Shown: positions 11,959 through 12,933 of the stretch, piece by piece
Numbering within the stretch: the stretch's first letter is position 1
Layout: each line of letters starts with the position of its first letter
From: JALOAP01 sp964632355
GTDB taxonomy: Bacteria > Chloroflexota > Dehalococcoidia > Tepidiformales > Tepidiformaceae
Direction: 5' to 3'
Length of the DNA: 12,933 nucleotides
Assembly (NCBI GenBank): GCA_964632355.1
Contig: CAZWBW010000081.1
Coordinates: 1 to 12,933, forward strand
The notes under the pieces: generated by a model
What the model saw: the letters and a program-made list of their open reading frames with translations, nothing else
Told to the model about the DNA's origin: nothing
Database searches by the model: none
Translations under genes and position numbers: made by a program

Positions 11959-12866
11959 TGGCTGCTATTGACGTTGACGCCTCTCCTCTCGCTGGCGGTT
12001 CACGCCATTCGAGTTTGCTGGCGCCAAAGTTGCGGGGCCTCCGCCGGGCCATCCGGCGGGAACCTATCGGCGCGATCGCGGGGCTCGTCCTGGTTCTTGT
12101 GTTCCTGGTTTGCCTGTTTGGGGAGGCGATCTCCGGCTACGGGGCGAAGGACCTGGATACGCTCGCGAGGTTCGAGGCCCCCGGGGCGAAGCACTGGTTC
12201 GGCACCGACAACCTGGGCCGCGACATCTTCGCGCAGATCGCGTACGGCGGCCGCTCGACGCTCTGGGTGGCGTTCGTCTCGATCGGCCTCGCGGCAGTCG
12301 CCGGAATGGTGCTCGGACTGGTGGCCGCGTACTACGGCGGAATCATCGACACGGTGCTTTCGCGCCTCATCGATGCGCTGCTGGCGATGCCGAGCCTGTT
12401 GCTGGCGATGATCCTGGTGCTTTCGCTGGGAGCGGGCGAACGCGCGATCATCCTGGCCATCGCGGCCGTCGAAACTCCGCGGGTCGCGCGTGTGATGCGG
12501 GCCACGGTCATCGGCGTGCGGTCGGAGGTGTACATCCTCGCCGCGCAATCGATCGGCGCTTCGGACCGGCGGATCATGCTGCGCCACCTTATGCCGCAGA
12601 CCTTCAACACGATCTTTGTGGTCGCCAGTTCGGCGCTGGGCATTGCGATCCTCATCGATGCGAGCCTGTCGTTCCTCGGTGTTGGGCGACCGCCCACGGA
12701 ACCGACGTGGGGCGGGATGGTCGCGGGGCCGGGGCGCATCTACCTGGAGTCCTCCCCGTGGATCGCGCTGTTCCCGGGGCTGGCCATTGGCGTGGTCGTC
12801 TTGAGTTTCAACCTGCTTGGTGACTCGCTGCGCGTACTGCTCGATCCCAAGGGACGCGAGCGCTAA
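11958..12866 (+). CDS. ABC transporter permease (DppC/OppC type)
   Basis: This 302-residue membrane permease is the usual partner of the DppB-type protein. The N-terminal part has RREPIGAIAGLVLVLVFLVC (33-52), a first membrane helix typical of the DppC/OppC branch. The periplasmic HWFGTDNLGRDIFAQIAYGG segment (79-98) is highly characteristic. The coupling loop is EVYILAAQSIGASDRRIMLRH (190-210). The C-terminus has FNLLGDSLRVLLDPKGR (284-300), also typical. The start is GTG 11958, sharing one base with the upstream stop (TAGTG), with GAGGA (11946-11950) 7 nt before it, so the two permeases are coupled and likely made in equal amounts. An open frame from 11823 has no better start. No ATPase follows directly; a different gene begins 48 bp on. 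Confidence 0.94.
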   Translation: MAAIDVDASPLAGGSRHSSLLAPKLRGLRRAIRREPIGAIAGLVLVLVFLVCLFGEAISGYGAKDLDTLARFEAPGAKHWFGTDNLGRDIFAQIAYGGRSTLWVAFVSIGLAAVAGMVLGLVAAYYGGIIDTVLSRLIDALLAMPSLLLAMILVLSLGAGERAIILAIAAVETPRVARVMRATVIGVRSEVYILAAQSIGASDRRIMLRHLMPQTFNTIFVVASSALGIAILIDASLSFLGVGRPPTEPTWGGMVAGPGRIYLESSPWIALFPGLAIGVVVLSFNLLGDSLRVLLDPKGRER

Positions 12867-12914
12867 CGCGACTATTCCGAACCCGCTCTCCGTTCATCAC
12901 TATCGAGGAAAGGC

Positions 12915-12933
12915 ATGACACAACTCAGAGAAG
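12915..12933 (+). CDS. Start of a further plus-strand gene, cut by the window edge
   Basis: ATG at 12915 is followed by five more complete codons (MTQLRE) before the window ends. A purine-rich GAGGAAAGG (12905-12913) immediately precedes the ATG; its GAGGA core ends 5 nt upstream. It lies 48 bp after the second permease with no terminator-like structure between, so it is probably in the importer operon. It may be the transporter ATPase or an enzyme; six residues do not allow a call. Confidence 0.55.

Noticed and set aside
1..12933. CRISPR array, tRNA or rRNA gene, insertion sequence or phage attachment site
   Set aside because: Reading both strands, I saw no regularly spaced repeats, cloverleaf-like arms with CCA context, transposase-like protein or terminal inverted repeats.

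Overview
The window looks like the chromosome of a high-GC, free-living heterotrophic bacterium. One 60-base line counted by hand inside the catabolic operon (4921-4980) is 39/60 G+C. GTG and TTG starts with strong Shine-Dalgarno sequences are common. The acyl-CoA enzymes have a Chloroflexota/Actinobacteria flavour, and the binding protein is a twin-arginine lipoprotein with an Asp-rich segment after the lipidated Cys. My best guess is Chloroflexota (Dehalococcoidia/Tepidiforma-like). This is an impression from protein style, not a placement.

Layout. (1) 1-211 is the 5' part of a minus-strand gene of unknown function running off the left edge, with its own promoter-like site at 298-326 in a lower-GC island. 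(2) 212-650 has no convincing gene. (3) 651-7170 is a tight six-gene minus-strand operon. In transcription order it encodes a crotonase, a small split-barrel flavin/F420-type protein, a double-length CaiB/BaiF (class III) CoA-transferase, an acyl-CoA dehydrogenase and two more crotonases. Junctions are a 4-bp overlap, gaps of 7 and 18 bp, and a direct stop-start abutment; only the first gap (61 bp) is longer. (4) 7171-7346 is the divergent control region, with a TTGACA/TAGCCT promoter for the operon, a perfect palindrome in its spacer and a larger dyad beside the -35. (5) 7347-8980 holds two tandem IclR-family regulators on the plus strand. (6) 8981-9287 contains an RNA hairpin just after the regulators and a strong promoter. 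(7) 9288-12866 encodes a peptide/nickel-type ABC importer: a Tat lipoprotein substrate-binding protein and two permeases. (8) The first codons of another plus-strand gene begin at 12915. No ATPase gene of the importer lies in the window.

How it may work together (inference). The importer brings in a small substrate. The double CoA-transferase makes the CoA thioester without a ligase, the dehydrogenase desaturates it, and three crotonases carry out isomerisation, hydration or hydrolysis steps. One or both IclR proteins sense an intermediate and control the divergent catabolic promoter. The set is not ordinary beta-oxidation: the window has no acyl-CoA ligase, 3-hydroxyacyl-CoA dehydrogenase or thiolase, and none of the three crotonases keeps the two glutamates of classical enoyl-CoA hydratase. 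The substrate cannot be named from sequence alone. The most notable features are the asymmetric double CoA-transferase, the trio of non-canonical crotonases, and the operator-in-promoter arrangement beside the paired IclR genes.
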